Assembly (NCBI GenBank): GCA_020796225.1
Contig: CM036755.1
Location: 38,574,806-38,638,805, forward strand
DNA: 64,000 bases
Reading direction: 5' to 3'
Source: Arion vulgaris
Lineage: Eukaryota; Mollusca; Gastropoda; Stylommatophora; Arionidae
This document shows, in pieces, positions 1 to 10,885 of the stretch (the first letter of the stretch is position 1; every line of letters begins with the position of its first letter). The notes beneath the pieces were generated by a model. It did not search any database, was not told where the DNA came from, and was given only the letters and a program-made list of their open reading frames with translations. A program made the translations under genes and the position numbers.

Positions 1-39
1 GGAAAACAGAATCAAGGTTCTCAAAATGGGGATATATAT

Positions 40-270
40 AAGTATTATGGGGCTGTAGATAGATAGGTTATCTATGGGGCTGTAGAAGGATAAAGTTATG
101 GAGCTGTAAAGCTGATGGGCAAGTTATGGGGCTTTAGAACTAAGCGCAAGCTATGGGATTTAGAACTAAGGGGCAATATATGGGGCTTTATAACTAAGGG
201 GCAAGCTATGGGGTTTTCGAACCGAGGGGCAAGTTATGCAGCTGTAGAACTGAAGGGCAAGTTATTTCTT
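40..270 (+). repeat. Short irregular tandem repeat at the left edge
   Basis: About 7 units of roughly 27-33 bp around atggggctttagaactaagg and ggcaagttatg. Unit length varies. It probably continues left of the window. Confidence 0.8.
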
Positions 271-379
271 CTTCCTCGTTTACTTTCAAGTATCCACGTT
301 AAGGATTTTGACAAAGATTACAGTTAGCTCTATATGCCAAACATTGCCATAGTTCTTCTACTACTTCAGCAATCGCTGG

Positions 380-592
380 TCATGCGCTTAGTTTACTGTG
401 GACAACAAACTGGTCAGTCAGCTTCAGGTCTGTCAGGTTTCCACAAATCTTAGTTTTTAGGTCGACTGGATGTGGCAACATGTTGCTTCACAGCTTACCC
501 AGGAGAGGACAGTCTTGCAGGACATGCTCCGGTGTCTGTTCCGCCTGCTGACACTGGCAGAAAGGTGGTTGACTCATTTCTAGTCTATGTAA
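380..592 (-). mobile_element. LINE 3' end with CxC...H...C tail motif
   Basis: On the minus strand it reads CQCQQAEQTPEHVLQDCPLL, the cysteine-histidine tail that follows RNase H in several LINEs. The same DNA is at 55893-56105 (minus). Confidence 0.75.
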
Positions 593-820
593 TCGATTGA
601 TTGATTTGATTGATTGATAGGGCCATCATCATTGCACTTTGATGAGTAACCATGTGTGCCCCTATATCTTTCTTACACAGGAAGATCTCAGCTGCAATGC
701 ACGATCTGCGTAGCACCGGCAAGGATCCCCAATGTAATTTTGAAGATGGTGAAAATATTTTGTAGATATTTTATTAAAAATCTTTTTTTTAATGAATTTT
801 GCCCGGGAAGTCTATGTAAG
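592..820 (+). mobile_element. Family C interspersed repeat
   Basis: Contains gattgattgatagggccatc, tttcttacacaggaagatct, cagc-gcaatgcacgatctg and a T-rich end. The same words recur at 23028-23215, 41300-41500, 46645-46800 and 54165-54330. Confidence 0.8.
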
Positions 821-944
821 TGTCTGTTGAGTACATTGCAGTACATTTTCTTATCAGTTTTATTTTTGTGCCAGGGCATGCAGGTGTAAGGGGGAATGAG
901 CGCGCCTATAAGCTTGCAAGGTATGGCTGCTGTACAGAGCGGGT

Positions 945-1240
945 GAACAATGAACCAGGCTGATATTATAAATTTTCTAAGGGAGAGAGGATATGTACAT
1001 GATTCAAGTAATAGTGGTGAATCTACAACACTAACCAGACTGCAAGAATTCCAAGTCAAGTGTGGTGTAGCTAGACAAGAACACTATGCTGGTAGACAAA
1101 GAAGAATAGTAAACCCACAACGAACCGGGGTCGTTAGTCGCCACACGCTGAGAGACATACTGAGGGGGATATCAAAGCACTTATGGACTAATTGGTTCGA
1201 TGTGCAGTGATGATGATCCGACAACTAAACTAAACATTTC
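945..1240 (+). mobile_element. Family D repeat encoding a peptidoglycan-binding-like (MMP prodomain-like) peptide
   Basis: An open frame at 950-1210 reads MNQADIINFLRERGYVHDSS, ESTTLTRLQEFQVKCGVA and PQRTGVVSRHTLRDI. FLRxxGY, LxxFQxxxG and TGxxxxxTL are the layout of the peptidoglycan-binding-like prodomain of matrix metalloproteinases. The same DNA recurs on the minus strand at 2115-2420 and 13505-13760, so it is a dispersed repeat, not a gene here. Confidence 0.5.
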
Positions 1241-1562
1241 TTAGAAATGAAGCAGAGTATGGGCAATAAGTTATTACATTCACTGTCGTTCCCAGAGCAG
1301 GATGCTACATTTAACATTGAAGCCTGTAAACTATTCTGTTGGAATATATTTGATATGGTCTATTGGCTGTGAAACTGTACACATCTTATTTCCGCCCGAC
1401 TGAATCCGTAGTACTTTGTTATGTAAATACAAATGTACAAGTGTAGCTTTTCTGTTAACTTCAAGTAAACAATAATGGGGCTGGCTAATTGGGTTGGTGT
1501 GTTCAAAGTGTTTAGTGTGGTTCGTGAGAACTGGTGAATGCTTGTGTTCAAATTGTATAAAT
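1241..1562. other. Unannotated stretch
   Basis: AT-rich sequence with no recognised repeat, gene or RNA. Short reading frames here have no supporting signal. Confidence 0.5.
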
Positions 1563-2110
1563 GTGTAGCGTGTGTATGTATCTATATATTTCCTCTTTGT
1601 GTCGCGTTAGAGATAGAAGGCTTCCACAAGAGATTTTCTTCTTCGAACGCTCCATATCGACCACTAGTTAATCACCTTTGTGATTTGTATGTGATCTGAA
1701 CCTAAGAGCGATTGTACATGGTGCCAGTTATGTGCCTACAAGTAGGCAAGCACATACAATTTCTCCGATGCTTTTTATTTACTAGGGTAGCTTCCCTAGG
1801 TCCTACATCAGTCGCCTTACGACATGCCTTGTAGGTTGCAGTGGTACTATTCTTTGCTTCCCTTGTGGACCCCAGCACCACATGGGTGAAGAGATTTCCA
1901 AATAGAATATTCAAACAATATAAATGTGTAGTGTGTGTATGTATCTATCTATATCCTCTTTGTGTTGCTTTTGATACAGAAGGTTTTCAAAGAGATTTAC
2001 AAATTGTAGAAATATCTAGTGTATGTATGTATCCATATCCTCCTTGTGTCGCATTTGACACAGAAGGCTTCCTCAAGAAATTTTCAAATAGTATGTTCAA
2101 ATAGTTTATT
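1563..2110 (-). repeat. Three tandem copies of a LINE 3' end, one split by a repeat
   Basis: The segment tgtatctatatcctctttgt, then gtcgc-ttgacacagaaggctt and caagagatttcc, occurs at about 1563-1637 plus 1879-1905, 1915-2005 and 2020-2105. It matches the 3' terminus of the minus-strand LINE at 11270-11330. The first copy is interrupted by the GAA-tailed repeat at 1638-1880. Confidence 0.75.
1638..1880 (-). mobile_element. Family B SINE-like repeat, inserted in a LINE end
   Basis: Reverse copy from the GAA tail (cttcttcgaacgctccatat) to ggaccccagcaccacatg. The flanks aagagatttt and aagagatttc look like the target-site duplication and split the tandem LINE-end repeat. Confidence 0.85.
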
Positions 2111-2114
2111 TTAG

Positions 2115-2420
2115 TCATTGTATCATCATCACTGCACATCAAACCAATGAGTTCATACATGCTCCGGTCTCCTCCTCAGTAGGTCTCTCAGTTTTAGTTT
2201 AGATTTAGTTGTCAGATCACTATCACTGCACATCGAACCAATTAGTCCATACATGCTATGATCGATCTCTCAGTATGTCTCTCAGAGTGTGGCGACTACA
2301 ACTCTGGTTTTTTTTTGGTTTGCAGTTCTTCTTTGGCTACCAGCATAGTGCTCGTGTCTAGCTACACAACATTTGACATGGAATTCTTGCAGTCTGGTTA
2401 GTGCTGAATAAGCACATACT
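2115..2420 (-). mobile_element. Family D repeat, degenerate
   Basis: Reverse words cacatcgaaccaattagtcc, gtctctcagagtgtggcgac and ttgcagtctggttagtgctg are present. A second short 3' copy overlaps at 2115-2190. The frame is broken. Confidence 0.75.
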
Positions 2421-2429
2421 GATCTGGTT

Positions 2430-2870
2430 CAGCATCTGAAAGAGTGAATCAGTCTTTCCTTTCGTTTGCTTGAAATATTTTCTATATATTCAATGTTGTC
2501 TCTTGTATAAACTTCACTGTCTTTTGTAGCTCACACAGAGGTCTGTGTAGTTTTCTGTAGAGTGGTGTTTCGTTAGACCAGTGAGTTTGCCTCAGTATAT
2601 CATATTCGGGGCAGTCTTGAAGTATGTGCTCTTCAGTCTGATGTGTCTATCCACATGTACACATGGCTGAATTTCCAATCTTGAATTTTGTATACATGTG
2701 GCTGCGAAGTCGATTGCATCCTGTTCTAAGGCGCAGAATGATAACTTGTTCCAATCTGCTGATAATATAGTAATCGTCTTGTGTTGTTATTTGTGGCTTT
2801 CAGATTGATTTAATCATCATTTTCTTTTTGTGGTAGCAGAGCCATCAGTATAAATATTGATATTACTGGG
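2430..2870 (-). mobile_element. LINE tail fragment
   Basis: Reverse words match 40300-40540: ttcaatgttgtctcttgtat, gtagctcacacagaggtctg and catatcattcggggcagtc-type sequence, plus the CxC...H...C region. Confidence 0.72.
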
Positions 2871-2884
2871 CATGTTGAAAGAGG

Positions 2885-3020
2885 CGACTAAGGTAGGGTT
2901 CAGCTACCATTCGGAAGACACAGGTTCAATCCCCTGTAAGTTTACGATAAGTTTGTCGGTTGCGTAAAGACAAAAAATTATAACCTGAACAGTTTCGCTG
3001 TATCTACACTAGCCATGAAG
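2885..3020 (+). mobile_element. SINE fragment related to 49480-49610
   Basis: B-box-like caggttcaatcccctgtaag and body tataacctgaacagtttcgc. It lies just before the family B insertion at 3046. Confidence 0.65.
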
Positions 3021-3045
3021 CCATGCAGTTTTTGGTTGAAAGATT

Positions 3046-3307
3046 CGCCTGTGTGTTGCCGGGGTCCAATGCAATGGAAGCAAAGAATAGTAAGACTGTG
3101 ACCTACAAGGCATGTCGTAAGAGGCGACTGATGTAGGGGCCATGGGAAGCTACCCTAGTAAATAAAAAAACATCGCAGAAATAGCATGTATTTGCCTACT
3201 TGTGGGCGCATAACTGGCACAATGTACAATCGCTCAGACTCAGATCACATACAAATCACAAAGAGGGGTTAACAAGTGGTCGGTGTGGAGCTTTCTAAGA
3301 AGAAGAA
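3046..3307 (+). mobile_element. GAA-tailed ~250-bp SINE-like repeat (family B), full length with 12-bp target duplication
   Basis: Begins cgcctgtgtgttgccgggg, contains agagactg-type core words (cctacaaggcatgtcgtaag, actggcacaatgtacaatcg) and ends gaagaagaa. It is flanked by perfect 12-bp repeats, ggttgaaagatt, at 3034-3045 and 3308-3319. No coding capacity. Confidence 0.88.
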
Positions 3308-3528
3308 GGTTGAAAGATTGTGCCCTGCATTAAGAAGTCTTAAGTTGTATCTGAACAAATGCGTTCTATTCACAGAGTGATTAGTGTTTCTGTGACAGTG
3401 TCTACAGCATCCTTAGTTTGCTTGTGTCTACAACTTCCTCACTGACATTTGTGTGTTTTAGCACTGGATACAAGGCTCAAGAGATTTACTTTTGTGGTTT
3501 CTTACCATACAGAGTTGTATGTTGAGAT

Positions 3529-4500
3529 TTCAGTTTGTGGGAGTCGGTGTACTTCACGGTGTTATACAGTAGTTTTCAGTTTGTGGAGTCGTGTACTTCA
3601 CTGTGTTATACAGTAGTTTTTAGTTTGTGGGGGTCGGTGTACTTCACGGTGTTATACAGTAGCTTTCAGTTTGTGGGAGTCGGTGTACTTCACGGTGTTA
3701 TACAGTAGTTTTCAGTTTGTGGGAGTCGGTGTACTTCACGGTGTTATACAGTAGTTTTCAGTTTTGGAGTTGGTGTACTTCACGGTGTTATACAGTAGTT
3801 TCAGTTTGTGGAGTCGGTGTACTTCACAGTGTTATACAGTAGTTTTAGTTTGTGGAGTCGTGTACTTCAGTGTTATACAGTAGTTTTCAGTTTGTGAGTC
3901 TGTGTACTTCACGTGTTATACAGTAGTTTTCAGTTTGTGGAGTCGGTACTTCACGGTGTTATACAGTAGTTTCAGTGGTCGGTGTACTTCACGGTGTATA
4001 GTAGTTTCAGTTTGTGGGAGTCGGTGTATTTCACGGTGTTATACAGTAGCTTTCAGCTTAGGAGTTCGGTGTACTTCACGGTGTTATCAGTAGTTTCAGT
4101 TGAGTCGTGTACTTCACGGTGTATACAGTAGTTTCAGTTTGTGGAGTGGTGTACTTCAGTTATACAGTAGTTTCAGTTGGAGTCGGTGTAGCTTCACGTG
4201 TTATACAGTAGTTTTAGTTTGTGGGGTCGGTGTACTTCACAGTGTTATACAGTAGTTTTCAGTTTGTGGGAGTCGGTGTACTTCACGGTGTTATACAGTA
4301 GTTTTCAGTTTGTGGAGTCTGTGTACTTCACGGTGTTATACAGTAGTTTTCAGTTTGTGGGAGTCGGTGTACTTCACGGTGTTATACAGTAGTTTTCAGT
4401 TTGTGGGGGTCGGTATCCTTCACAGAGCTGTATGATAAGATTTCAGTGTGTGGGAGTCGGTGCACTTCACAGTGTTGTATGTTAAGATTTCAGTTTGTGG
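3529..4500 (+). repeat. 46-bp minisatellite
   Basis: About 21 units of cagtttgtgggagtcggtgt plus acttcacggtgttatacagtagtttt. Ends are well conserved, while units from about 3840 to 4200 have many one- or two-base losses. The last two units (4400-4500) are divergent. Confidence 0.95.
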
Positions 4501-4689
4501 GAGGAAAGCTTAGCCCTAGAATTTTCGGTGTGCACACAGTATGTGGTTAAACTACAGGAAACCCTGATCCTTTACTTACTTGAGGATCTAAATTACAAGT
4601 ATCTCTGAAGTCGGAGTAAAGCCCACCTAAATGGCGAGGGTATTAGAAAAAGGAAACCTTCACACAAAAATGATTTAAGAGAGGCCATA

Positions 4690-5200
4690 TTAAATGTCAT
4701 GACTACGCCTGAACTCATAGCGGGCATGGATATTTAACTCTAATGTTAAAGCAGTTCTGCTGTATGGGTCAGAAACATGGAAAATTACTAAAATAATAAC
4801 ACATAAATTGCAGACATTCATCAACTGGTGTCTGCACAGAATAGAGGGACTGAGATGGTATGATATGGTCACAAATGAGGAACTTATGGAGAGAACAAGA
4901 CAGATTCCAGTAAACCAAGAGGTTAAAAAAGACGCTGGCGCTAGATAGGACACACTTTGCGAAAATCTGAGGGGAATATAACAAAAAAGGGTCCTTTCCT
5001 GGAACCCGCAGGGACAGGGAAAGAAGGGGAGGCTGAGAAATACATGGAGACTAGATTTGGAGGCAGAGATCAACAATATAAAGAACAGCTTGTGAGAGCT
5101 GCAGGAGATAGCTAGAGATAAGAAGACTTGGCATGAGTTGGTTAAGGGCCTATGCCCCAATCCGGGTAAAAAAGACAAGAGGAGAGAGAGAGAGAATGTT
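4690..5200 (+). mobile_element. LINE reverse-transcriptase C-terminal tail
   Basis: Contains gcagttctgctgtatgggtc (AVLLYGSETW region), attccagtaaaccaagaggt, and the 3' end acttggcatgagttggttaa plus gggcctatgccccaatccgg. The same 3' end recurs at 6140-6200, 39060-39130, 52310-52360 and 58600-58710. Confidence 0.8.
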
Positions 5201-5895
5201 AAAAAAAGAAACGGAAATAAAAATGACAGGTCTAACACCATATTCCTCCCAACATAGTATAAAAACATGTTGTTTACTTGACTTGAATTCAGAGACTACT
5301 AAATAGAATCAGAATCTGCTTAATAAGGATAATAGACTTGTTATTGTCATGCCAGTTGTGTTTTTTTGACTCAGCTAATTGACCAGTGAAACTCATTGGG
5401 AACATCATTTATACCCATCCTCCCAACACAATCTAACACAATGCTTGTTTGGTATTTCAAGGGCGTAGTTACTTCTACATCTGGACATAGAAGACTAGTC
5501 ATATAATTGCGTTAAGTTGATGCTGTGGTAATAATGATGTTAGCTGCATTAATAAATATTTCCATATCGTGAGTGTTTCAGAGTTCTGACTGCATTTGTT
5601 TTTGGGATGTTTTTATTACTCAGGTGGTGTTGTGTTCTTGTTGGTTGCGGTAGGTATTACATTTATATATTGTTTATAAATAAAATAAAACGGTCATTAC
5701 TGCCTGAAATACCGCTTTTATGACAGGGGAACATGTGTTTGTGGAATTTAATGGCTAGTGCAGTCGCTGTGAAACTGTTCAGGTTAGGATTTTTCTTTAT
5801 GCCCCTGACAGAAAAAGTTTCATTTACTATTACAAGGTCGTGATTGGAGGTCACATCTGCTCCTCTATAGGTTTTTACATCATAAAGTGACCTTC
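5200..5895. other. Mostly unique sequence
   Basis: Only a SINE-body remnant at 5740-5800 (aaactgttcaggttaggatt) is recognised. No coding signal was found. Confidence 0.5.
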
Positions 5896-5899
5896 TGAA

Positions 5900-6140
5900 C
5901 TTCCCTGTAATCCAGATGTGGTCGGTTTTGTTTTCTGTCCTGTGATCTGGTTCTTTTATGTGCTGAATTTATGTACAAAACCTATGTTTCATTGTCTGTC
6001 TCTGATAGGACTAGGACCTGATCTCACCTACATTGAAATCAAAGATATTTGGAAAATATCCAGATCACTCCATGTAGCGATTGAACCAAGTGCCTTTGTA
6101 GCGAGAGGTGAGCACATTACTTCCACCTCACAGCGATTTC
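5900..6140 (+). mobile_element. Family C repeat, 3' half
   Basis: Contains tgtctctgataggactagga, cctacattgaaatcaaagat and tttggaaaatatccagatca. It matches 41830-42015 and 54370-54460. Confidence 0.75.
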
Positions 6141-6250
6141 CTTTAACCCGGTTGGGGCATAGGCCTTCAAGCAACTCATGCCAAGTCTTTGAGTATCTCT
6201 TGTAGTACCTTCCAATTCTTCTATGTATCATTAACTCATTGTGGCCCAAA
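6140..6250 (-). mobile_element. LINE 3' end fragment
   Basis: Reverse of acttggcatgagttgcttga and aggcctatgccccaaccggg. It abuts the family C fragment at 6140. Confidence 0.7.
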
Positions 6251-6439
6251 CGTCACACTACGTGGCTGTGGGTAGGATGCCATTTTACTAGGAGGCACTC
6301 TAAAGGGCGTTTTTTTATTCTAAAACAAATGGCTTGTAAAAACATGGCTTTTGCCCTGGTTCACTAAGAGTTAATCCAAATATTGTGGTATATTATGTAC
6401 TGGTTGGTTAATGTCAAAGAAATTAATGAACAAAATAAA

Positions 6440-6722
6440 AAACAAAATTGACTGATGCTACAAATAAGAATGAGAAAATTGAGGTATATTGGACATATAA
6501 AGAGACACGAAGGGCTGGAGAAGACCATAATGGAAGGAGGTATCCTGGCAAAGAGGAGAAGAGAAAGACCACAGAGAAGATGGGTTCAGAATGTAACTGA
6601 TGGTTTGAGCATTACGGCTGCAGAGGTTGAACATCTGTCCTATGAGAGAGAGAAATTCCAAAGGACTGTTAAGGTGACAAAGATCTGCTCAGGACAAGCT
6701 ATTTGATGATGATGCTTAATGT
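6440..6722 (+). mobile_element. LINE E tail with GAT-repeat end
   Basis: Encodes MRKLRYIGHIKRHEGLEKTI and RRERPQRRWVQNVTDGL, the basic tail after a LINE reverse transcriptase. It ends caagctatttgatgatgat. The most frequent LINE tail here; other copies are at 8895-9185, 18749-18990, 35305-35565 (minus), 41510-41773 and 57890-58155 (+). Confidence 0.85.
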
Positions 6723-7155
6723 AGTTATTTAGTGCTACATAGAACCAATACTGAAATACGAATGCGAGTCATGGATAATAAACACACAGATCGAAAATCT
6801 CTGAGGGCCACAGAGATGTGGTTTTACAGAAGAATGGTGAGAATCCATGGACTGCTAAAATGACTAATGTTGAGGTATTGAATGAGATCAAGACACAGAA
6901 AGTTTATTATCGATATAACAAAGAGGTAGTCATCATTTTTCAGACATGTGATGAGAAAGGGAGGTTTAGAACACATTGTAACAACTGGTAAAATCAAGGG
7001 TAGATGAGACAGGGAAGACAGAGAGAGAAAAATTTGGATAGCCTGACTTCATGGCACGGTAGAGCATCAACATCTGAGTTGATAGCAAACACCAAAGACA
7101 GAGATTTGTGGAGATCCATGATCACCTACGCCAACCGGCACGGCACCTGATGATG
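6722..7155 (+). mobile_element. LINE tail fragment
   Basis: Degenerate RT C-terminal region (atactgaaatacgaatgcga) then ggtagagcatcaacatctga and gagatccatgatcacctacg. A reverse relative is at 47215-47460. Confidence 0.72.
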
Positions 7156-7379
7156 GCTAATGTAGTAATGTATTGTTTCTTTCAGAATGTTTATGTAAAA
7201 GAAGGCTTGGATACAATGCATTGAAAGACATGTTGGATATTTTGAGTTCTATCGACATCGTTATGTGATCTTGGTTTTAGTTGCATACATGACAAATATG
7301 TGAGTAACATATATGTTTAGTTAGTTTAGATTAGTTACTTTAGTTCAGTTACTTTAGTTTTCTCACTTTAAACTAAATC

Positions 7380-7590
7380 ATTGTGCAAGTCACCCTTTCA
7401 TCCATCAAACATACATAATAGAAAGGCAGTAAAAATTTCCCACAAATGCTAGTATTCCTTGCCCACATTGTAAAAGAACATTTCAAGCCCGCATCGGGCT
7501 CACTAGTCATCTGGCACACACAGACAAACATAACGCAACTACATTCCCTGGGATCAAAATTGTGCTCATCATCACCCGTGATGGATGAGC
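7380..7590 (+). mobile_element. LINE fragment with C2H2-like finger
   Basis: Reads PCPHCKRTFQARIGLTSHLA then HTDKH, a C-x2-C...H-x3-H finger often found at LINE protein ends. Related frames are at 20560-20660 (+) and 42540-42665 (minus). Confidence 0.68.
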
Positions 7591-8330
7591 ATCAGTTTAG
7601 TTAGTTAGTTAGTCGTTAGTTTGGTTTAGCTAGTTAGTTAGTGCTTAGTTTGGTTTAGTTAGTTAGTTAGTCGTTAGTTTGGTTTAGTTAGTTAGTCGTT
7701 TATTTGGTTTAGTTAGTTAGTCGCTTAGTTTGGTTTAGTTAGTTAGTTAGTCGCTTAGTTTGGTTTAGTTAGTTAGAGTCGTTAGTTTAGTTAGTTAGTT
7801 AGTCGTTAGTTTGGTTTAGTTAGTTAGTCGCTGGTTTAGTAGTTAGTCGTTTGGTTTAGTTAGTTAGTCGCTTAGTTTGGTTTAGTTAGTTAGTCGCTTG
7901 GTTTAGATAGTTAGTCGTTTTGTTTGGTTTAGTTAGTTAGTCGTTGGTTTAGTTAGTTATGCTTAGTTTGGTTAGTTAGTTAGTCGCTTGGTTTAGTTAG
8001 TTAGTTAGTCGCTTAGTTTGGTTTAGTTAGTTAGTCGCTTAGTTTGGTTTAGTTAGTTAGTCGCTTAGTTTGGTTTAGTTAGTTAGTCGCTTGGTTTAGT
8101 TAGTTTAGTCGTTTAGTTTGGTTTAGTTAGTTAGTCGTTAGCTTTGGTTTAGTTAGTTAGTCGTTAGTTTGGTTAGTTAGTTAGTCGCTTAGTTTGGTTT
8201 AGTTAGTTAGTCGCTTAGTGTTTGTTAGTTAGTTAGTCGCTTAGTTTGGTTTCGTTAGTTGAGTCAGTTTATTTGGTTTAGTTAGTTAGTCGTATTTGTT
8301 TAGTTAGTTAGTCATTTAGTTTGGTTTCTC
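7590..8330 (+). repeat. 26-bp TTAG-rich minisatellite
   Basis: About 28 units of tcgcttagtttggtttagtt plus agttag, with frequent short deletions. It is built largely from TTAG steps but is not a telomeric array, because the 26-bp unit is retained throughout. Confidence 0.93.
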
Positions 8331-8339
8331 TGTTATTTC

Positions 8340-8655
8340 TGATGTTCACCTTCTGCAGGGATGACCTTTTGCTTTGTATCCACTCTATCGGAGTAGCATT
8401 ACTCTTTGAAGTGTACTGTCTGTTGGTAGTCTGTTTATGTGGCCAAACCATTTAATTTGTTGTTTCTTGATGCAGTTCAGCACTGATGTTGTACCCACTT
8501 TTATCCTGATGTCCACTTTTGTCCTGATGTTGTATTGATGTTGTACCCACTTTTATCCTGATGTCCACTTTTGTCCTGATGTGTGCATTTCTAAATACTC
8601 TTCTTGATACTCCCAGCATTCTGCATAGACACTTCATCTCTGTCGTGACTAGTTT
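8340..8655 (-). mobile_element. LINE tail fragment
   Basis: The minus strand reads MKCLCRMLGVSRR, typical of the post-RT region. It also has gtggccaaaccatttaattt in reverse (IKWFGH). A relative is at 32380-32640. Confidence 0.72.
8505..8590 (+). repeat. Two-copy duplication in a LINE tail
   Basis: cccacttttatcctgatgtc and cacttttgtcctgatgttg repeat twice about 50 bp apart within the minus-strand LINE fragment at 8340-8650. Confidence 0.8.
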
Positions 8656-8894
8656 ACATCAATTGTTTGATGTCAGCGTCCAGGTTTAGCCATGCTGCCA
8701 TTAAAGTCCACAGGCACATGTCCCCATGACCTACACCACCCTAAATAGCGGTATTACAGGCAGTAATGACACATAAAAGATGTAATAATCAGCTTCTGGC
8801 TGGAAATTTAGGATATCTGCTGCTGCGGAGGAGATAACACACATGTGAATGCCTGATGTGCTACGATGTTGATCGTATAACATAATCTCCATAT

Positions 8895-9470
8895 GCTCTC
8901 ATCATCATCAAATAGCTTGACCTGAGCAGAACTTTGCCACCCCAACAGTCTTTCGAATTTATCTCTCTAGTGGACCAGATGTCCCGCCTCTGCAGCCGTC
9001 ATATTCAAACCATCAGTTACATCCTGAATCCATCTTCTTCATGGTCTTCCTCTTCTCCTCTTTGCCGGTATACCTCCTTCAATGATGATCTTCTCCAGCC
9101 ATATAGTCTAGTTTACCAAAATGAATATGAATAAAGATTCTCGAAGAGAGTAATATCCTTTCCTCTAAGCAGGTTACTCATCATCATCATCATCATCAAG
9201 TAGTTTGTCCCTTCTGGAACTTGGCTCCCATGACAGCAGTCCTGAAAACTCTGTTCTGTGCAAGTTGGCCAGCAGCAGTCATTCTCAGATCGTCAATGAC
9301 ATCCTGCACCCTTCGTCTTCTAGGTTTTTCTATTGTTCTTCTTCCAGGCACCATTCCTTCCAAAATTAATTTCTCTAGGCACTCATGTCGTTGTGTCTGA
9401 AATATTTAATTTTCCTTGTTTTTATGCTCTTTAATAGCCAACTTTCTTTAAAGCAGGTTACTGTAGTACT
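8895..9470 (-). mobile_element. Two adjacent LINE E-type tails
   Basis: 8895-9180 is a LINE E tail in reverse starting at its GAT tail. 9181-9470 is a relative with cctggaagaag / GRRIRGRPKRRWVQDVIDDL-type sequence, also preceded by a GAT tail (tcatcatcatcatcatcatc). Confidence 0.8.
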
Positions 9471-9494
9471 AAAATAGGGGAAGACTGCAGTAAC

Positions 9495-9692
9495 TTAAAT
9501 AGTGAACACATACAAACAAAGTGCTATAGTTTTACAAAATACAGAAACAGTGACGATAAACAGCATTTGTCACTCCTGTTTGTTCGTTTGCTTGATAAAG
9601 GCCTTGTTGGTCGAAACGCTGCTGTTTATCGTCACTGTTTCTGTATTTTGTAAAACTATAGTACTTTGTTTGTACGTGTTTCACTATTTACT
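9495..9692. mobile_element. Palindromic hairpin element (MITE-like)
   Basis: The left arm agtgctatagttttacaaaa, tacagaaacagtgacgataa, acagca is mirrored by tgctg, tttatcgtcactgtttctgt, attttgtaaaactatagtac. The arms are about 70 bp around a ~55-bp centre containing cttgataaaggccttgttgg. A diverged relative is at 38590-38960. Confidence 0.85.
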
Positions 9693-9949
9693 GTAGTACT
9701 GGAATTGTATGTCTTTTGTTTGTTGTTTGTATTTGTTCTTATCTTCAAAGTTAGCTAACCTTTGTGATCTGTGTGGTTTGCTCAGAGAATGTGAGTACAT
9801 TGCATCCCTGTTAGACCCCTACAGCAAGTAGATCTGGCACAGCAGAGTCTCCCCCAAAGTGTATGCATATTATCCAACAGGACATAAATTTGTCTAAAGC
9901 CAAAGGATTGACTTCAGTGCACCAGGTTTTTATCCATATAGCTCGACCA

Positions 9950-10145
9950 ATCTCCACAGAAGTGGCATGTCACCTGCAGAGAGTATTGCTCAAATCATGA
10001 ACTCTGTAGCTCTGGCAACAGCCCTTGGGGTCTTTTTAAAAAATGCACTTGTGAACAGAATGATGCAGTGGGGATTAAAACTCACGACTTTCGGAATGTA
10101 AGGCAATGGCCTACATTCCTGTAGCTCGCTAATTAAACACATCTC
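9950..10145 (-). mobile_element. tRNA-derived SINE
   Basis: Reverse copy: gagagtattgctcaaatcat, tctggcaacagcccttgggg and a head with attaaaactcacgactttcg. Moderately diverged. Confidence 0.75.
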
Positions 10146-10149
10146 TTAC

Positions 10150-10885
10150 TCTGCCCCTCAGGCATCCGGTTCTACTTGTACAACGGGTAACTCCAAACTG
10201 CCTAAATTGCTGGATCGATTCAACATCTATTTTAGTGTCCTCATCCATCAGACAGTCGCGAAGAGGCCGAAGAACATCCCCTTATCCATCTTCAACTCCC
10301 CAACAATTGATGCTGTTGATACAAGCCTGTCCGCTCTCTCATTACCTTAAACACCCGCATGCCCAGGACAGTATATCCATGTTAGCCGCTGGAGGTTAGA
10401 AACTTCTATAGACGATATCCACTCATACCGAAACCTGCCCTTCTGGATTTGTGAAGCATCGACTGAGAGTCAGATACAACAACGGCCCCAGTAAATGAAG
10501 TCCCAGAGAGTCAATGGAGGGCAGCAGTAACGGCCTCAACCTCCATCCTCATACTAAAAGTAGTTGTCCTCTACACTCCACTTCGCTCTGCAACAACCCT
10601 ACCATGCGCATTAGGCAAGAAACCCCAGCCGTACTTCTCACCATGATGAACTGACCCATCCGTATATACAACAACATCGTCATCCCATGCATTATCTTCT
10701 ATCAGCTGCTTAACTGTGAGATCAGCCTTCATGTTGTCCCAATCTCTATATTCTCTTCCAAGAGTAATGATAACGTTGAGATAGTTGGTGATGCTACCAT
10801 CTGTTGGGATCCATTCTTCCCCTTTTGGTAGGGTATAGCCACAGTACAAATGAGTAACTAAGATTTTATAAACATAAAACCCCAA
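10150..10885 (-). mobile_element. LINE RNase H domain fragment
   Basis: The minus strand reads DNAWDDDVVVYTDGSVHHGE then KYGWGFLPN. VVYTDGS carries the first catalytic Asp of RNase H. A related fragment is at 48930-49490. The frame is broken downstream. Confidence 0.8.

Noticed and set aside
7590..8330. Interstitial telomere repeat (TTAG-like)
   Set aside because: The 26-bp higher unit with tcgctt and ttgg is preserved; it is not a simple telomeric motif.
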